From assembly GCF_902506535.1 (NCBI RefSeq), contig NZ_LR733824.1, positions 62,001-126,000 of the forward strand: a stretch of DNA of 64,000 nt, written 5' to 3'. The position numbers and the translations under genes are program-made. The notes under the pieces were generated by a model. The model did not search any database, had not been told where the DNA came from, and saw nothing but the letters and a program-made list of their open reading frames with translations. Positions 45,840 to 56,290 of the stretch are shown here, one piece after another. How positions within the stretch are numbered: position 1 is the stretch's first letter; each line of letters starts with the position of its first letter. The DNA is from Pseudomonas sp. 8Z (GTDB taxonomy: Bacteria > Pseudomonadota > Gammaproteobacteria > Pseudomonadales > Pseudomonadaceae).

Positions 45840-45906
45840 GGCTTCAGGCTACAGGCGGCAGGCTTTAGGCGCGCAGTTTAACGCCGGCAGCGTGCTGCCT
45901 GAAGCC
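45840..45906. repeat. GGCTTCAGGC inverted repeat between rsmE and bioA
   Basis: GGCTTCAGGC (45840-45849) and GCCTGAAGCC (45897-45906) face each other across 47 bases that contain nested GGCAGGC/GCTGCC half-stems. Related to the hairpin at 26369. Confidence 0.65.
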
Positions 45907-45916
45907 TGTGGCCGTC

Positions 45917-47320
45917 TCAGCCTGGATCGCGGTGGTCAGGGTAGCGGTTGTCCACCGCCACGCTGACTGACTCGCGCGTGGCGATGTCGATGCCTTCGCT
46001 GGCCACTTCGGCGAGAAAGTCGATCTCCTCCGGGGTGATCACGTAGGGCGGCAGGAAATACACCACGCTGCCCAACGGACGCAGCAGTGCGCCGCGTTGC
46101 AGTGCATGCTGATAGACACGCAGGCCTCGGCGCTCTTGCCAGGGATAGGCGGTCTTGGCGGTCTTGTCCTGCACCATCTCGATGGCCAGGGCCATGCCCG
46201 TCTGGCGCACTTCCGCTACATGCGGGTGCTCGGCCAGGTGCGCGTTAGCGCTATGCATGCGCGCGGCCAGCGCCTTGTTGCGCTCGATCACGTTGTCGTC
46301 GCGGAAAATGTCCAGAGTCGCCAGAGCGGCTGCGCAGGCCAGCGGGTTGCCGGTGTAGGTGTGCGAATGGAGGAAGGCGCGCAGCGTGGCGTAGTCGTCG
46401 TAGAAGGCGGCGTAGACCTCATCGGTGGTGAGTACGGCGGCCATTGGTAGGTAACCGCCGGTGAGTGCTTTGGACAGCACCAGAAAATCCGGGGTGATAG
46501 CGGCCTGCTCGCAGGCAAACATCGTCCCGGTGCGGCCAAAGCCGACGGCGATTTCGTCGTGGATCAGGTGCACACCATAGCGATCGCAGGCTTCGCGCAG
46601 CAGTCTGAGGTAGATCGGGTGATACATACGCATGCCGCCCGCGCCCTGGATCAGCGGCTCGACAATTACGGCGGCGACTTCTTGGTGGTGTTCTGCCAGC
46701 GCCTGCTCCATATGGGCGAACATGACACGCGAGTGTTCCTCCCAGCTCACGCCCTCGGGGCGCAGGTAGCAGTCCGGGCTAGGCACCTTGATGGTGTCGA
46801 GCAGCAGCGCCTTATAGGTGTCGGTGAACAGCGACACGTCGCCCACCGACATCGCCGCCACGGTTTCGCCGTGGTAGCTGTTGGTCAGTGTGATGAAGCG
46901 CTTCTTGGCTGCCTGACCGCTGTTGAGCCAGTAATGGAAGCTCATCTTCAGCGCCACTTCGATGCCTGAAGAGCCGTTATCGGCGTAGAACACCTTGTTC
47001 AATCCTGGCGGGGTGATTTGCACCAGGCGTTCGGACAGTTCAACCACGGGCTCGTGGGTGAAACCGGCGAGCATCACGTGTTCGAGGTTTTCCAACTGGT
47101 CACGAATGCGTGCGTTGATGCACGCATTGCCGTGGCCGAAGACGTTGACCCACCAGGAGCTGACAGCGTCGAGATAGCGCTTGCCGTCGAAGTCTTCCAG
47201 CCACACGCCCTGGCCGCGTCGAATCGGGATCAGCGGTAGGCTTTGGTGATCCTTCATCTGTGTGCAGGGGTGCCACAGCACCTTGAGGTCGCGCTGCATC
47301 CACTGGTCATTCAGGCTCAT
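45917..47320 (-). CDS. bioA: BioA, adenosylmethionine-8-amino-7-oxononanoate aminotransferase
   Basis: 467-residue class III PLP aminotransferase of biotin synthesis (KAPA to DAPA with SAM as amino donor). Visible: LWHPCTQMKDH near the N-terminus, SWWVNVFGHGN, GSSGIEVALKM, HDEIAVGFGRTG (PLP Asp region), and the PLP-lysine context LVLSKALTGGYLPMA. The other bio genes are not here, as in other pseudomonads where bioA lies apart. ATG 47320. Confidence 0.95.
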   Translation of the reverse strand: MSLNDQWMQRDLKVLWHPCTQMKDHQSLPLIPIRRGQGVWLEDFDGKRYLDAVSSWWVNVFGHGNACINARIRDQLENLEHVMLAGFTHEPVVELSERLVQITPPGLNKVFYADNGSSGIEVALKMSFHYWLNSGQAAKKRFITLTNSYHGETVAAMSVGDVSLFTDTYKALLLDTIKVPSPDCYLRPEGVSWEEHSRVMFAHMEQALAEHHQEVAAVIVEPLIQGAGGMRMYHPIYLRLLREACDRYGVHLIHDEIAVGFGRTGTMFACEQAAITPDFLVLSKALTGGYLPMAAVLTTDEVYAAFYDDYATLRAFLHSHTYTGNPLACAAALATLDIFRDDNVIERNKALAARMHSANAHLAEHPHVAEVRQTGMALAIEMVQDKTAKTAYPWQERRGLRVYQHALQRGALLRPLGSVVYFLPPYVITPEEIDFLAEVASEGIDIATRESVSVAVDNRYPDHRDPG

Positions 47321-47473
47321 GAGGTTCTCCCAGTTTTCGGCCGCACAGCCTAGCAGATGCTCGCTTGCTGCACCTGTGGCCGTTCATGCCTGCCGTTGCG
47401 CCGCTGGGCGGCGAGCGGGCAACTTTCTCAGGTGCTTGCTCGACTAATCAGTCGCCCTGAAATAAGGGTTTAG

Positions 47474-47492
47474 ATATCGTATTTCTCGATAT
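47474..47492. promoter_or_regulatory. Inverted repeat in the bioA - cytochrome b561 intergenic region
   Basis: ATATCG and CGATAT arms separated by seven bases, inside an unusually AT-rich 100-bp patch (47460-47545) upstream of the b561 gene. Looks like a regulator binding site; a GATAAT -10-like box follows at 47533. Speculative. Confidence 0.35.
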
Positions 47493-47570
47493 TTCCAAGC
47501 GAAAAAATTCCCTTTAATTCGATGCTTTTGTCGATAATCTTTCTCCACTTCCTTCTCAGGGACATATGGC

Positions 47571-48116
47571 ATGCAGTGGCGTAACTCTTCCGCTCGTTAT
47601 GGTCTGATCAATATTTCGCTGCACTGGCTGGTCGCGTTGGCTGTTTTTGGCTTGTTCGCTCTCGGTTACTGGATGGTGGGCTTGAGTTACTACGATCCTT
47701 GGCGGCAAGAAGCACCTGACCTGCACAAGAGCATTGGTTTGATTCTGTTCGCGTTGATGTTGTTGCGCGTGCTCTGGCGTCTGATCAGTCCCCCACCGGC
47801 ACCACTGGCTAGCCATGGCACGATGACACGTCTGGCTTCAAAAATTGGCCATGGCCTGCTTTATCTGGGGCTGTTCGCCGTAATGATCGCTGGCTATCTC
47901 ATTTCTACCGCTGATGGCCGCGGTATCGAGGTTTTCGGCCTGTTTACCGTGCCCGCCACACTCACCGGCATTCCCGACCAGGAGGATGTCGCTGGCGATA
48001 TCCACCGCATACTGGCCTGGGGCTTGGTGATCTTTGCCGGTGTCCATGGTCTGGCAGCGCTCAAACACCACTTCATCGACCGTGACAGCACGCTGCTGCG
48101 CATGTTCGGACGCTGA
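47571..48116 (+). CDS. Cytochrome b561
   Basis: 181-residue diheme b-type cytochrome with four transmembrane helices, inner membrane. Heme-ligand histidines are suggested in [25 protein letters not shown] and [23 protein letters not shown]. Bacterial b561 proteins accept electrons from quinol and are involved in superoxide or envelope redox chemistry. A YceI-family gene follows 56 bp downstream; this b561-YceI pairing recurs in proteobacteria and suggests shared isoprenoid/quinone-linked function (inference). Confidence 0.9.
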   Translation: MQWRNSSARYGLINISLHWLVALAVFGLFALGYWMVGLSYYDPWRQEAPDLHKSIGLILFALMLLRVLWRLISPPPAPLASHGTMTRLASKIGHGLLYLGLFAVMIAGYLISTADGRGIEVFGLFTVPATLTGIPDQEDVAGDIHRILAWGLVIFAGVHGLAALKHHFIDRDSTLLRMFGR

Positions 48117-48172
48117 ATCCATATCGGGCAAACGGCTTGCCCACTTTCGTACGACCTGCAAGGAGACACAAG

Positions 48173-48748
48173 ATGCTGAAGAAAACTCTCACCGCGCTGG
48201 CGCTTGGTACTGCTTTGATCGGCGCTCAGGCTATGGCTGCTGATTACGTGATTGATAAGAAGGGTCAGCACGCCTTCGTCAACTTCAAGATCAGCCACCT
48301 GGGCTATAGCTGGCTGTATGGCACCTTCAAGGATTTCGACGGCAAGTTCAGCTTCGACGCCGCCAAGCCTGAGGCCAGCAAGGTCAGCGTGACCCTGAAG
48401 ACCGCCAGCGTCGACACCAACCACGCCGAGCGTGACAAGCACATCCGCAGCGCTGATTTCCTCAATGTTTCGGCTCACGATACTGCGACCTTTGAGTCCA
48501 CGTCGGTCAAGTCCACCGGCGAAGGCACTGCTGACGTCACCGGTAACCTGACGCTCAATGGCGTGACCAAACCGGTCGTGTTCGCCGCCAAGTTCATCGG
48601 CGAAGGCAAAGATCCGTGGGGTGGCTACCGCGCCGGTTTCGAAGGCACCACCACCATCAAGATGAAGGACTTCGATATTTCCATGGATCTCGGCCCGGCT
48701 TCGGAAACAGTCGAGCTGATCATTTCCATCGAAGGTATTCGTCAGTAA
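48173..48748 (+). CDS. YceI-family periplasmic protein (PasP-like)
   Basis: 191 residues from ATG 48173 with AAGGAGA upstream. Signal peptide cleaved after AQAMA, then the YceI lipocalin-like fold ([50 protein letters not shown]). YceI proteins bind isoprenoid lipids. The P. aeruginosa homologue in the same position is PasP, a secreted protease of 191 aa; catalytic residues cannot be confirmed from this fold, so I keep the family name. Confidence 0.9.
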   Translation: MLKKTLTALALGTALIGAQAMAADYVIDKKGQHAFVNFKISHLGYSWLYGTFKDFDGKFSFDAAKPEASKVSVTLKTASVDTNHAERDKHIRSADFLNVSAHDTATFESTSVKSTGEGTADVTGNLTLNGVTKPVVFAAKFIGEGKDPWGGYRAGFEGTTTIKMKDFDISMDLGPASETVELIISIEGIRQ

Positions 48749-48815
48749 AGAAGGCGGCCGCTCGCAGCCTAGCTGATGACCCTCTGCCATTTATGGGGCG
48801 AAGAGGTGTGTTTTT

Positions 48816-48866
48816 GGAGGCACTGCCTCCTACACCGATGAGTGCCTGATCGCTAGCGATCAGGCA
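48816..48866. repeat. REP-like hairpin and a perfect 24-bp palindrome
   Basis: GGAGGCACTGCCTCC (48816-48830) is a 7-bp-arm hairpin of the TGTAGGAGGC REP type. Thirteen bases on, TGCCTGATCGCT/AGCGATCAGGCA (48843-48866) is a perfect 24-bp palindrome without loop. Either may help terminate yceI transcription, but there is no T tract. Confidence 0.75.
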
Positions 48867-48934
48867 GGGGCGCGCAGGGGGGGCGGGAGAGGGCTATTCA
48901 GCCGTTCATCCTCCCGCGTCTCTGGCAATAATGA

Positions 48935-48960
48935 AAACGCCGCCCCTAGAGGCGGCGTTT
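48935..48960 (-). terminator. Terminator of the DEAD-box helicase gene
   Basis: AAACGCCGCC / GGCGGCGTTT 10-bp stem with a six-base loop; on the minus strand followed by TTCATTATT. Lies 21 bases beyond the helicase stop. Confidence 0.8.
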
Positions 48961-48980
48961 GCGTTACTGCAGTGCAGCGG

Positions 48981-50921
48981 TTACTCGTCGCGATTGCGCG
49001 TCAGCAGGGCGGGCTTTTCACCACGCGGACGGTTGCTGGTGGCCAGCTCGTCGAGTTGCTCCGGCGTCGGGAAGCGATCCAGACGCGAGCTCTTGTGCAC
49101 GATCACCGGCTGGCGTTCGCGCGGGTTGCGTACGGCGGCTTCGCTGCGTGGTAGTTCGTCACGATCCAGCGAGGTGATGCGGCCGTCGTGACTACTCTGG
49201 CGGCGGCCGTTGTTAGCGCGGCCCTGACCATTGCCCTGGCCGCCACCCTGGCGACGTGGCTTGCCGTTCTGGCCGCCGGCGCCGTTGCTGTTGCGCGCGG
49301 CGCGTGGCTGGCCCTGACCACCTTGACCCTGGGCCTGAGCTTTGCCCTGAGCACGGTTTTGACCATTCTTGCTTGGCTGGCCATTGCTGCCAGAGCGACG
49401 GCCACGACCGTTGCCGGCCTTGTTCTGGTGCGGGCTGACGTAGTCGACGCGGTTACCGAAGTTGTCGACGTCGTCGTCGAGGAACTCCTCCGGGTCACGG
49501 TTCGGTGGCAGTGCCGGTGCTGCTGTCGTCGTCGCACTACTGCCTTCAGTACCTTTGCGGCTGCGGCGCTTGCGGTCGCGCTTGGGCTTGGCCGCCTGGG
49601 CATCCTGGCTGGCCTCCTTGCCCTTGTCCTTGCGGCCGCCATTGTCGTGCTCGGCCTTGGCCTTATGCTCGCCATCGCCCTGGGCTTTCTGCGCCTTCGG
49701 CTGCTTCTGGCCACGCTGTCCGCCGCGCTGCTGACGCGGTTCGCGTACCTCCGGGCGCTCGGCCTCGATGGTGCTGGCGTCAAAGCCCATCAGATCACCG
49801 TCGGGGATCTGCTGCTTGGTCATCCGTTCGATGCTTTTCAGCAGCTTTTCCTCGTCCGGCGCGACCAGTGAGATGGCTTCGCCGCTACGCCCGGCACGCC
49901 CGGTGCGGCCGATACGGTGCACATAGTCTTCCTCGACGTTGGGCAGCTCGAAGTTGACCACGTGCGGCAACTGGTCGATGTCCAGGCCGCGGGCGGCGAT
50001 GTCGGTGGCGACGAGGATGCGTACCTTGTTCGCCTTGAAGTCGGCCAGAGCCTTGGTGCGCGCGTTCTGGCTCTTGTTGCCATGAATCGCTGCAGCCGGT
50101 AGGCCGTGTTTGTCGAGATACTCAGCCAGGCGGTTGGCACCGTGCTTGGTGCGGGTGAACACCAGCACCTGCTCCCAGGCGCCCTGAGTGATCAGGTGCG
50201 CGAGCAGGGCGCGCTTGTGGCTGGCGGCCAGGCGGAACACGCGCTGCTCGATGCGCTCGACCGTGGTGTTCGGCGGCGTGACCTCGATGCGCTCAGGGTT
50301 GTGCAGCAGCTTGCCAGCCAGATCGGTGATGTCCTTGGAGAAGGTCGCCGAGAACAGCAGGTTTTGGCGCTGCGTCGGCAGGCGGGCCAGTACCTTCTTC
50401 ACATCATGAATGAAGCCCATGTCGAGCATACGGTCGGCTTCGTCCAGCACGAGGATTTCCACGCGAGACAGGTCGACGCTGCCTTGGCCAGCGAGGTCGA
50501 GCAGGCGGCCCGGGCAGGCAACGAGCACGTCTACACCCTTGGCCAGTGCCTGTACCTGTGGGTTCATGCCGACACCGCCGAAGATGCAGGTGCTGACGAA
50601 CTTGAGGTCGCGAGCGTAGAGCTTGAAGCTGTCATGCACCTGGGCGGCCAGCTCGCGGGTGGGGGTCAGCACCAGCACGCGTGGTTGCTTCGGGCCATGA
50701 CGTTGTTCGCGATCTGGATGACCGCCTGGGAACAGGCGTTCAAGGATCGGCAGGGCGAAACCGCCCGTCTTACCTGTACCCGTCTGGGCCGCCACCATCA
50801 GATCGCGACCTTGCAACACGGCGGGAATGGCCCGCTGTTGCACCGGAGTGGGTTGGGTGTAGCCGGCGGATTCGACCGCACGGACTAAAGCCTCGGAGAG
50901 ACCGAGGGAGGCAAAGGACAT
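48981..50921 (-). CDS. rhlE: RhlE-type DEAD-box RNA helicase with long disordered tail
   Basis: 646 residues from ATG 50921 ([17 protein letters not shown]). Helicase core in residues 1-380: Q motif [12 protein letters not shown], Walker [13 protein letters not shown] box [16 protein letters not shown] as SATF, and motif [13 protein letters not shown]. The remaining 260 residues are low complexity: first Lys/Ala/Gln and charged, then Gly/Asn/Gln/Arg-rich ([13 protein letters not shown]), probably an RNA-binding disordered region. Acts in ribosome assembly or RNA decay, often in cold. The gene symbol is by family; several RhlE paralogues exist in pseudomonads. Confidence 0.88.
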   Translation of the reverse strand: MSFASLGLSEALVRAVESAGYTQPTPVQQRAIPAVLQGRDLMVAAQTGTGKTGGFALPILERLFPGGHPDREQRHGPKQPRVLVLTPTRELAAQVHDSFKLYARDLKFVSTCIFGGVGMNPQVQALAKGVDVLVACPGRLLDLAGQGSVDLSRVEILVLDEADRMLDMGFIHDVKKVLARLPTQRQNLLFSATFSKDITDLAGKLLHNPERIEVTPPNTTVERIEQRVFRLAASHKRALLAHLITQGAWEQVLVFTRTKHGANRLAEYLDKHGLPAAAIHGNKSQNARTKALADFKANKVRILVATDIAARGLDIDQLPHVVNFELPNVEEDYVHRIGRTGRAGRSGEAISLVAPDEEKLLKSIERMTKQQIPDGDLMGFDASTIEAERPEVREPRQQRGGQRGQKQPKAQKAQGDGEHKAKAEHDNGGRKDKGKEASQDAQAAKPKRDRKRRSRKGTEGSSATTTAAPALPPNRDPEEFLDDDVDNFGNRVDYVSPHQNKAGNGRGRRSGSNGQPSKNGQNRAQGKAQAQGQGGQGQPRAARNSNGAGGQNGKPRRQGGGQGNGQGRANNGRRQSSHDGRITSLDRDELPRSEAAVRNPRERQPVIVHKSSRLDRFPTPEQLDELATSNRPRGEKPALLTRNRDE

Positions 50922-51103
50922 GAGCAATCCTGTACTAGTGAGGGCGTGGCCCTGGGGGTGTAGAGCCTGGCTTGAATCATGCGTTGGGAGGCATGATCCC
51001 GTCCGGTACTGTTGGCTTCCGAGAACCAACATCCGGGCGCAAGCCTGGCGGGAAGCCCCGAGTATAACAGAGCGCGCGGCTTGCGCACCCCTCAGCCTGT
51101 CGG

Positions 51104-51877
51104 TTACTTCACGACTTGAGCTACGCTCGGTTCCAGCGAGTCAATATAACGCTGCTGTAGATTCCGGTAACCGGGCTCATCTTTGAAACGCCGCAGTTCT
51201 CGCGCGAAGTTGGCGCTCAGCTCGTTCATTTCGGGGGTCTTGCGCAGTGCCAGGCGCAAATGATCACGGCCCAGTCGTGTGCTGTGGTAGCCGATTTCCG
51301 TCTCCAGCCCCATTTCTTTAGCGAGAAACAGGCCGGTGCGTCGATCATTCACTACCAGATCGACGCGGTGGCGTATCAACTTACCGAAATTGGCCTTGTG
51401 AGTCGGGGCTTCTTCGCGGCTGAAGTCGCTGGCGTTCTGGAAGGCATCATTGTGGTACCAGTAACCGGCTGAGATACCGACCACGCGGCCCTTTAAGTCC
51501 GTGAGATTGTTGTAAGGGACGGGCCGATTGCGGGCGAAGAACAGTACGAATTCGATTTCACTGAGAGGCTCCATGACAAATTGCATGTGTGCTTCACGTT
51601 CGGGGCGCTGAAAGATATCGAGAATGCCATCGGCATGGCCCTGATCCATGGCGAGTAGGCAGCGCTTCCAGGGCATGAAGTGCAGTTGCAAGTCGATACC
51701 CAGGCGCTTGAGTACCTCGCGAGTGACTTCGTAATCCAGCCCGGTAGGTTGGCCATCCTGCTCGAAAACGTAAGGCGGCCAGGCCTCGGTAACCAGGTGC
51801 AGGGTTTGCGCTTTAGCGCATAGCGCAAGGCCACATAGCAGGAATGTGGAAATGATTTGGCGCAGTAACAATTGCAT
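51104..51877 (-). CDS. Periplasmic substrate-binding protein, family 3
   Basis: 257 residues. Signal peptide ([12 protein letters not shown]) then a bacterial solute-binding family 3 domain: [42 protein letters not shown], and the hinge region [19 protein letters not shown]. No ABC permease or ATPase genes adjoin, so it may be an orphan binding protein feeding a distant transporter or a sensor. Ligand unknown, likely an amino acid or small polar compound. Confidence 0.85.
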   Translation of the reverse strand: MQLLLRQIISTFLLCGLALCAKAQTLHLVTEAWPPYVFEQDGQPTGLDYEVTREVLKRLGIDLQLHFMPWKRCLLAMDQGHADGILDIFQRPEREAHMQFVMEPLSEIEFVLFFARNRPVPYNNLTDLKGRVVGISAGYWYHNDAFQNASDFSREEAPTHKANFGKLIRHRVDLVVNDRRTGLFLAKEMGLETEIGYHSTRLGRDHLRLALRKTPEMNELSANFARELRRFKDEPGYRNLQQRYIDSLEPSVAQVVK

Positions 51878-51942
51878 TCACCTGGGCTGCCACGTTGCCG
51901 ATTGAGGCCATTCGCCGGGTTGCCCCGGCGAACGGCTGGCAC

Positions 51943-53316
51943 TTATGAGACCACTCGATAGCAGGGCTCGTAGGCGCTGCCACCGGGTAGCTTCATGCGG
52001 TGCTGTTCGACAAAGGCCTGTAGCAGCCGATCCAGGGGCTGCATGATGCCGGGCTCGCCTTTGATCTCGTATGGGCCGTGCTCTTCTATCAGGCGGATAC
52101 CATTTTCCTTGACGTTGCCGGCGACGATGCCTGAGAACGCGCGGCGCAGGTTGGCAGCCAGCTCATGCAGTGGTTGTTGGCGAGTCAGATTGAGGCTGGC
52201 CATGGCGGCGTGAGTGGGTTCGAAGGGGTGTTGGAAACCCTCGTCGATCTTCAGCAGCCAGTTGAAGTGGAAGGCATCGTTGCGCTCGCGACGGAAGCGC
52301 TCCACTTCACGGATGCCACTGTGCATGGCGCGCGCGACTTCGGCAGGGTCGTCGGCAATGATGCGGTAGCGTTTTTGAGCGGCTTCGCCCAGGGTGGCGC
52401 CGATGAAAGCATGCAACTGCTGCAGGTAGGCACTGGCACTCTTCGGCCCTGTGAGGATGACCGGGAAGGGCAGATCCTGGTTGTCCGGGTGAGTGAGGAT
52501 GCCCAGCAGGTAAAGGAACTCTTCGGCGGTGCCGGCGCCGCCGGGGAAGATGATGATGCCGTGGCCGACGCGGACGAAGGCTTCCAGGCGCTTTTCGATA
52601 TCCGGCAGGATCACCAACTCGTTGACGATCGGGTTCGGCGCTTCGGCAGCGATGATGCCTGGCTCGGTCAGCCCCAGGTAGCGACCCTTGAGGTTGCGCT
52701 GCTTGGCATGGCTGATGGTGGCGCCCTTCATCGGCCCCTTCATCACGCCTGGGCCGCAGCCGGTGCAGATATCCAGACCGCGCAGGCCCAACTCGTGGCC
52801 GACTTTCTTGGTGTACTTGTATTCCTCGGAGCTGATCGAATGGCCGCCCCAGCACACCACCATCTTCGGTTCGACACCGCTGCGCAGGGTGCGTGCGTTG
52901 CGTAGCAGGTGGAAGACGTAATCGGTGATGCCTTCGGAGCTGTCCAGATCGATGCGTTTGTTCTCCAGCTCGCTCTGGGTGAAAACGATGTCGCGCAGCG
53001 AGCTGAACAGCATTTCGCGGGTGCTGGCGATCATCTCGCCATCGACGAAGGCGTCAGCCGGCGCGTTGAGCAGTTCGAGGCGGATACCGCGATCCTGTTG
53101 ATGAATCTTTACTTCGAAGTCCGGGTAGGCTTCGAGGATGGTCTTGGCGTTGTCGCTATGCGAGCCGGTGTTGAGAATCGCCAGAGCACACTGGCGGAAC
53201 AGGCGGTAGACGCTGCCGGAGCCGGTTTCGCGTAGTTGCTGCACTTCGCGCTGGGAGAGGGTTTCCAGGCTGCCCTTGGGGCTGACGGAGGCATTGATCG
53301 TGGAGCGTTTGAGCAT
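51943..53316 (-). CDS. ppnN: PpnN, pyrimidine/purine nucleotide 5'-monophosphate nucleosidase
   Basis: 457 residues from ATG 53316 (AAGGATCG upstream). The central LOG-type Rossmann domain carries the nucleotide-binding motif FPGGAGTAEEF near residue 265 and CTGCGPGVMKGPMKGA near residue 190; an N-terminal DUF4478-like and a C-terminal DUF3412-like domain flank it, as in E. coli YgdH/PpnN. It cleaves nucleoside monophosphates to base and ribose 5-phosphate and is activated by (p)ppGpp in E. coli. Confidence 0.93.
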   Translation of the reverse strand: MLKRSTINASVSPKGSLETLSQREVQQLRETGSGSVYRLFRQCALAILNTGSHSDNAKTILEAYPDFEVKIHQQDRGIRLELLNAPADAFVDGEMIASTREMLFSSLRDIVFTQSELENKRIDLDSSEGITDYVFHLLRNARTLRSGVEPKMVVCWGGHSISSEEYKYTKKVGHELGLRGLDICTGCGPGVMKGPMKGATISHAKQRNLKGRYLGLTEPGIIAAEAPNPIVNELVILPDIEKRLEAFVRVGHGIIIFPGGAGTAEEFLYLLGILTHPDNQDLPFPVILTGPKSASAYLQQLHAFIGATLGEAAQKRYRIIADDPAEVARAMHSGIREVERFRRERNDAFHFNWLLKIDEGFQHPFEPTHAAMASLNLTRQQPLHELAANLRRAFSGIVAGNVKENGIRLIEEHGPYEIKGEPGIMQPLDRLLQAFVEQHRMKLPGGSAYEPCYRVVS

Positions 53317-53390
53317 GAGGCGATCCTTCGGCGACAAGGCGGGAGGTGAAACGAACAGGCTGCCTCGCCGGCAGCCTGTGGGTAAGGGCC

Positions 53391-54236
53391 TTAGCGTGGC
53401 AGCTTGAGGTTATTCCAGATGGCCAGGCTAGGGCCAGCCAGATTCATGCTGTAGAAGTGCAGGCCCGGCGCGCCGCCTTGCAGCAGGCGTTCGCACATCT
53501 CGCTGATGACTTGCTCACCGAAGGCGCGAATGCTGTCGCTGTCGTCGCCATAGGCTTCCAGTTGCTTGCGCACCCAGCGCGGGATCTCCGCACCGCAGGC
53601 ATCGGAGAAGCGCGCCAGCTTGCTGTAGTTGGTGATCGGCATGATGCCCGGCACCACGGGGATATCCACCCCGAACTTGCGCACGCGCTCGACGAAGTAG
53701 AAGTAGCTATCGGCGTTGAAGAAGTATTGGGTGATGGCGCTGTCGGCACCGGCCTTGGCCTTGCGCACGAAGTTGGCGATATCGCTCTCGAAGTTGCGCG
53801 CCTGCGGATGCATCTCCGGGTAGGCCGCGACTTCGATGTGGAAGTGATCGCCGGTCTCGCTACGGATGAACTCGACCAGTTCGTTGGCGTAGCGCAGCTC
53901 GCCGCTGGCCATACCCATACCTGACGGCAGGTCGCCACGTAGGGCGACGATGCGCTTGATACCCGCATTCTTGTACAGGTTGAGCAGCTCACGCAGCTCG
54001 GCTTTTGTATCACCAACACAGGACAGGTGCGGTGCGGTCGGCACCTTCACCTCGCCATCGAGCTGCAGCACGGTGTTGAGTGTGCGGTCGCGGGTGGAGC
54101 CCCCGGCACCATAGGTGCATGAGAAGAAATCGGGGTTGTAGCTCGCCAGCTCGCGCGCCACATCCATCAGTTTTTCATGCCCGGCTTCGGTCTTGGTGGG
54201 GAAGAACTCGAAGCTGTAACGGCGTTCTTGAGACAT
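53391..54236 (-). CDS. metF: MetF, methylenetetrahydrofolate reductase
   Basis: 281 residues from ATG 54236 (MSQERRYSFEFFPTKT), with GAACC and AAGG-type site upstream. FAD-dependent TIM barrel producing 5-methyl-THF for methionine synthesis. The YSFEFFPTK start contains the catalytic glutamate, and SCTYGAGGSTRD, RGDLPSGMG and ITQYFFNADSYF are family landmarks. Same strand as ahcY, from which it is separated by 175 bp holding a composite palindrome. In SAH-riboswitch bacteria metF often follows ahcY. Confidence 0.95.
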   Translation of the reverse strand: MSQERRYSFEFFPTKTEAGHEKLMDVARELASYNPDFFSCTYGAGGSTRDRTLNTVLQLDGEVKVPTAPHLSCVGDTKAELRELLNLYKNAGIKRIVALRGDLPSGMGMASGELRYANELVEFIRSETGDHFHIEVAAYPEMHPQARNFESDIANFVRKAKAGADSAITQYFFNADSYFYFVERVRKFGVDIPVVPGIMPITNYSKLARFSDACGAEIPRWVRKQLEAYGDDSDSIRAFGEQVISEMCERLLQGGAPGLHFYSMNLAGPSLAIWNNLKLPR

Positions 54237-54251
54237 GGAGAAGGTTCCCTT

Positions 54252-54403
54252 CGTAGGGTGGGTTAGCGACGCCTGCCACCTGGGTTCAGGCCGCTCGGAA
54301 TATCTGAGCGGCGCGTAACCCACCAGGCGGTAGTAGGCGTAACGCCATAAACCAGTCGTCAGCGCTGGTGGGTTAGGCCACTGCGCGGCTAACCCACCCT
54401 ACG
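54252..54403. repeat. Composite CGTAGGG-ended inverted repeat between ahcY and metF
   Basis: Perfect 16-bp terminal arms CGTAGGGTGGGTTAGC (54252-54267) and its reverse complement (54388-54403), with nested partial arms GTAACCCACCAG (54314) and CTGGTGGGTTA (54365). Total 152 bp. Same end sequence as the palindromes at 5193 and 19238; REPIN-like doublet structure. Confidence 0.88.
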
Positions 54404-54411
54404 GTTTTGGT

Positions 54412-55836
<1,425 letters not shown>

Positions 55837-55839
55837 CTA

Positions 55840-55964
55840 CATGAAAACTACTGCGCTCGCTCTGGCTGCGTTAGAAACGCGCTTGGAATGCTCATTTACA
55901 GTCGTAAACTCCGCTTCCGCGCCCATTTCTGCCTTGCCAGTCCTTCGCTCGCTACGTTTTCACG
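55840..55964. repeat. MITE-like palindromic element in the ahcY leader
   Basis: About 125 bp with imperfect inverted ends: CATGAAAACTACTGCGCTCG at 55840 and CGCTCGCTACGTTTTCACG ending at 55964. An inner hairpin TTTAC...GTAAA is near the middle (55896-55911). It begins nine bases after the riboswitch aptamer in the transcript direction and ends 36 bases before the ahcY start. No coding capacity. Likely a small non-autonomous or REP-type element; whole-genome copies were not checked. Confidence 0.7.
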
Positions 55965-55973
55965 CAGTCCGAT

Positions 55974-56057
55974 GGGCGCCGTTGATGCGTTTGGATAACG
56001 CCCCATCCGAGCCTGACAAAACCGCCCGATGCGGATTTGCTGCAGCGCCCCTCGGAC
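55974..56057 (-). promoter_or_regulatory. S-adenosylhomocysteine (SAH) riboswitch aptamer
   Basis: On the minus strand: CCGAGGGGCGCTGCAGC (from 56055), then CAGGCTCGG, then CAACGGCGCCC ending at 55974. These are the three conserved blocks of the SAH riboswitch known upstream of ahcY in Pseudomonas and relatives. Pairings visible: CCGAG with CTCGG, and GGGCGC with GCGCCC. SAH binding turns ahcY on. Here the aptamer is about 170 bases from the start codon because of an inserted element. Confidence 0.9.
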
Positions 56058-56068
56058 AGGTGGCGGGA

Positions 56069-56090
56069 GCGACCGGACGGTGCCGGTCGC
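56069..56090 (-). other. 5' hairpin of the ahcY leader
   Basis: GCGACCGG / CCGGTCGC, an 8-bp stem with six-base loop, lying at the very start of the predicted transcript, between the promoter and the SAH aptamer. May stabilise the 5' end of the mRNA. Confidence 0.6.
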
Positions 56091-56103
56091 GTTAAACCTG
56101 CAA

Positions 56104-56132
56104 AGTATAGCGAGGCCTGCGGCACTGCCCAA
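56104..56132 (-). promoter_or_regulatory. Sigma-70 promoter of ahcY
   Basis: Minus strand -35 TTGGGC (56127-56132), 17-bp spacer, -10 TATACT (56104-56109). Predicted transcription start near 56097, 40 bases before the SAH aptamer. Confidence 0.7.
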
Positions 56133-56290
56133 GGCTTTCTGTCGGCGGGGAGTGGCGGCGTTCTAAAGAACGGTTTCACAAATTGATTCGTACAGGAGCA
56201 AAATTCGAGTAACCAAGAGGTCGGTTATTTTTAGATGATGGTGTTGCCGCACTCAGATTCTGTAATCGCCAAAGTAATGCCGATTGAATA

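Noticed and set aside
55841..56095. 84-residue plus-strand frame in the ahcY leader
   Set aside because: Covers the SAH aptamer and palindromic element on the opposite strand; no ribosome site and repeat-derived composition.
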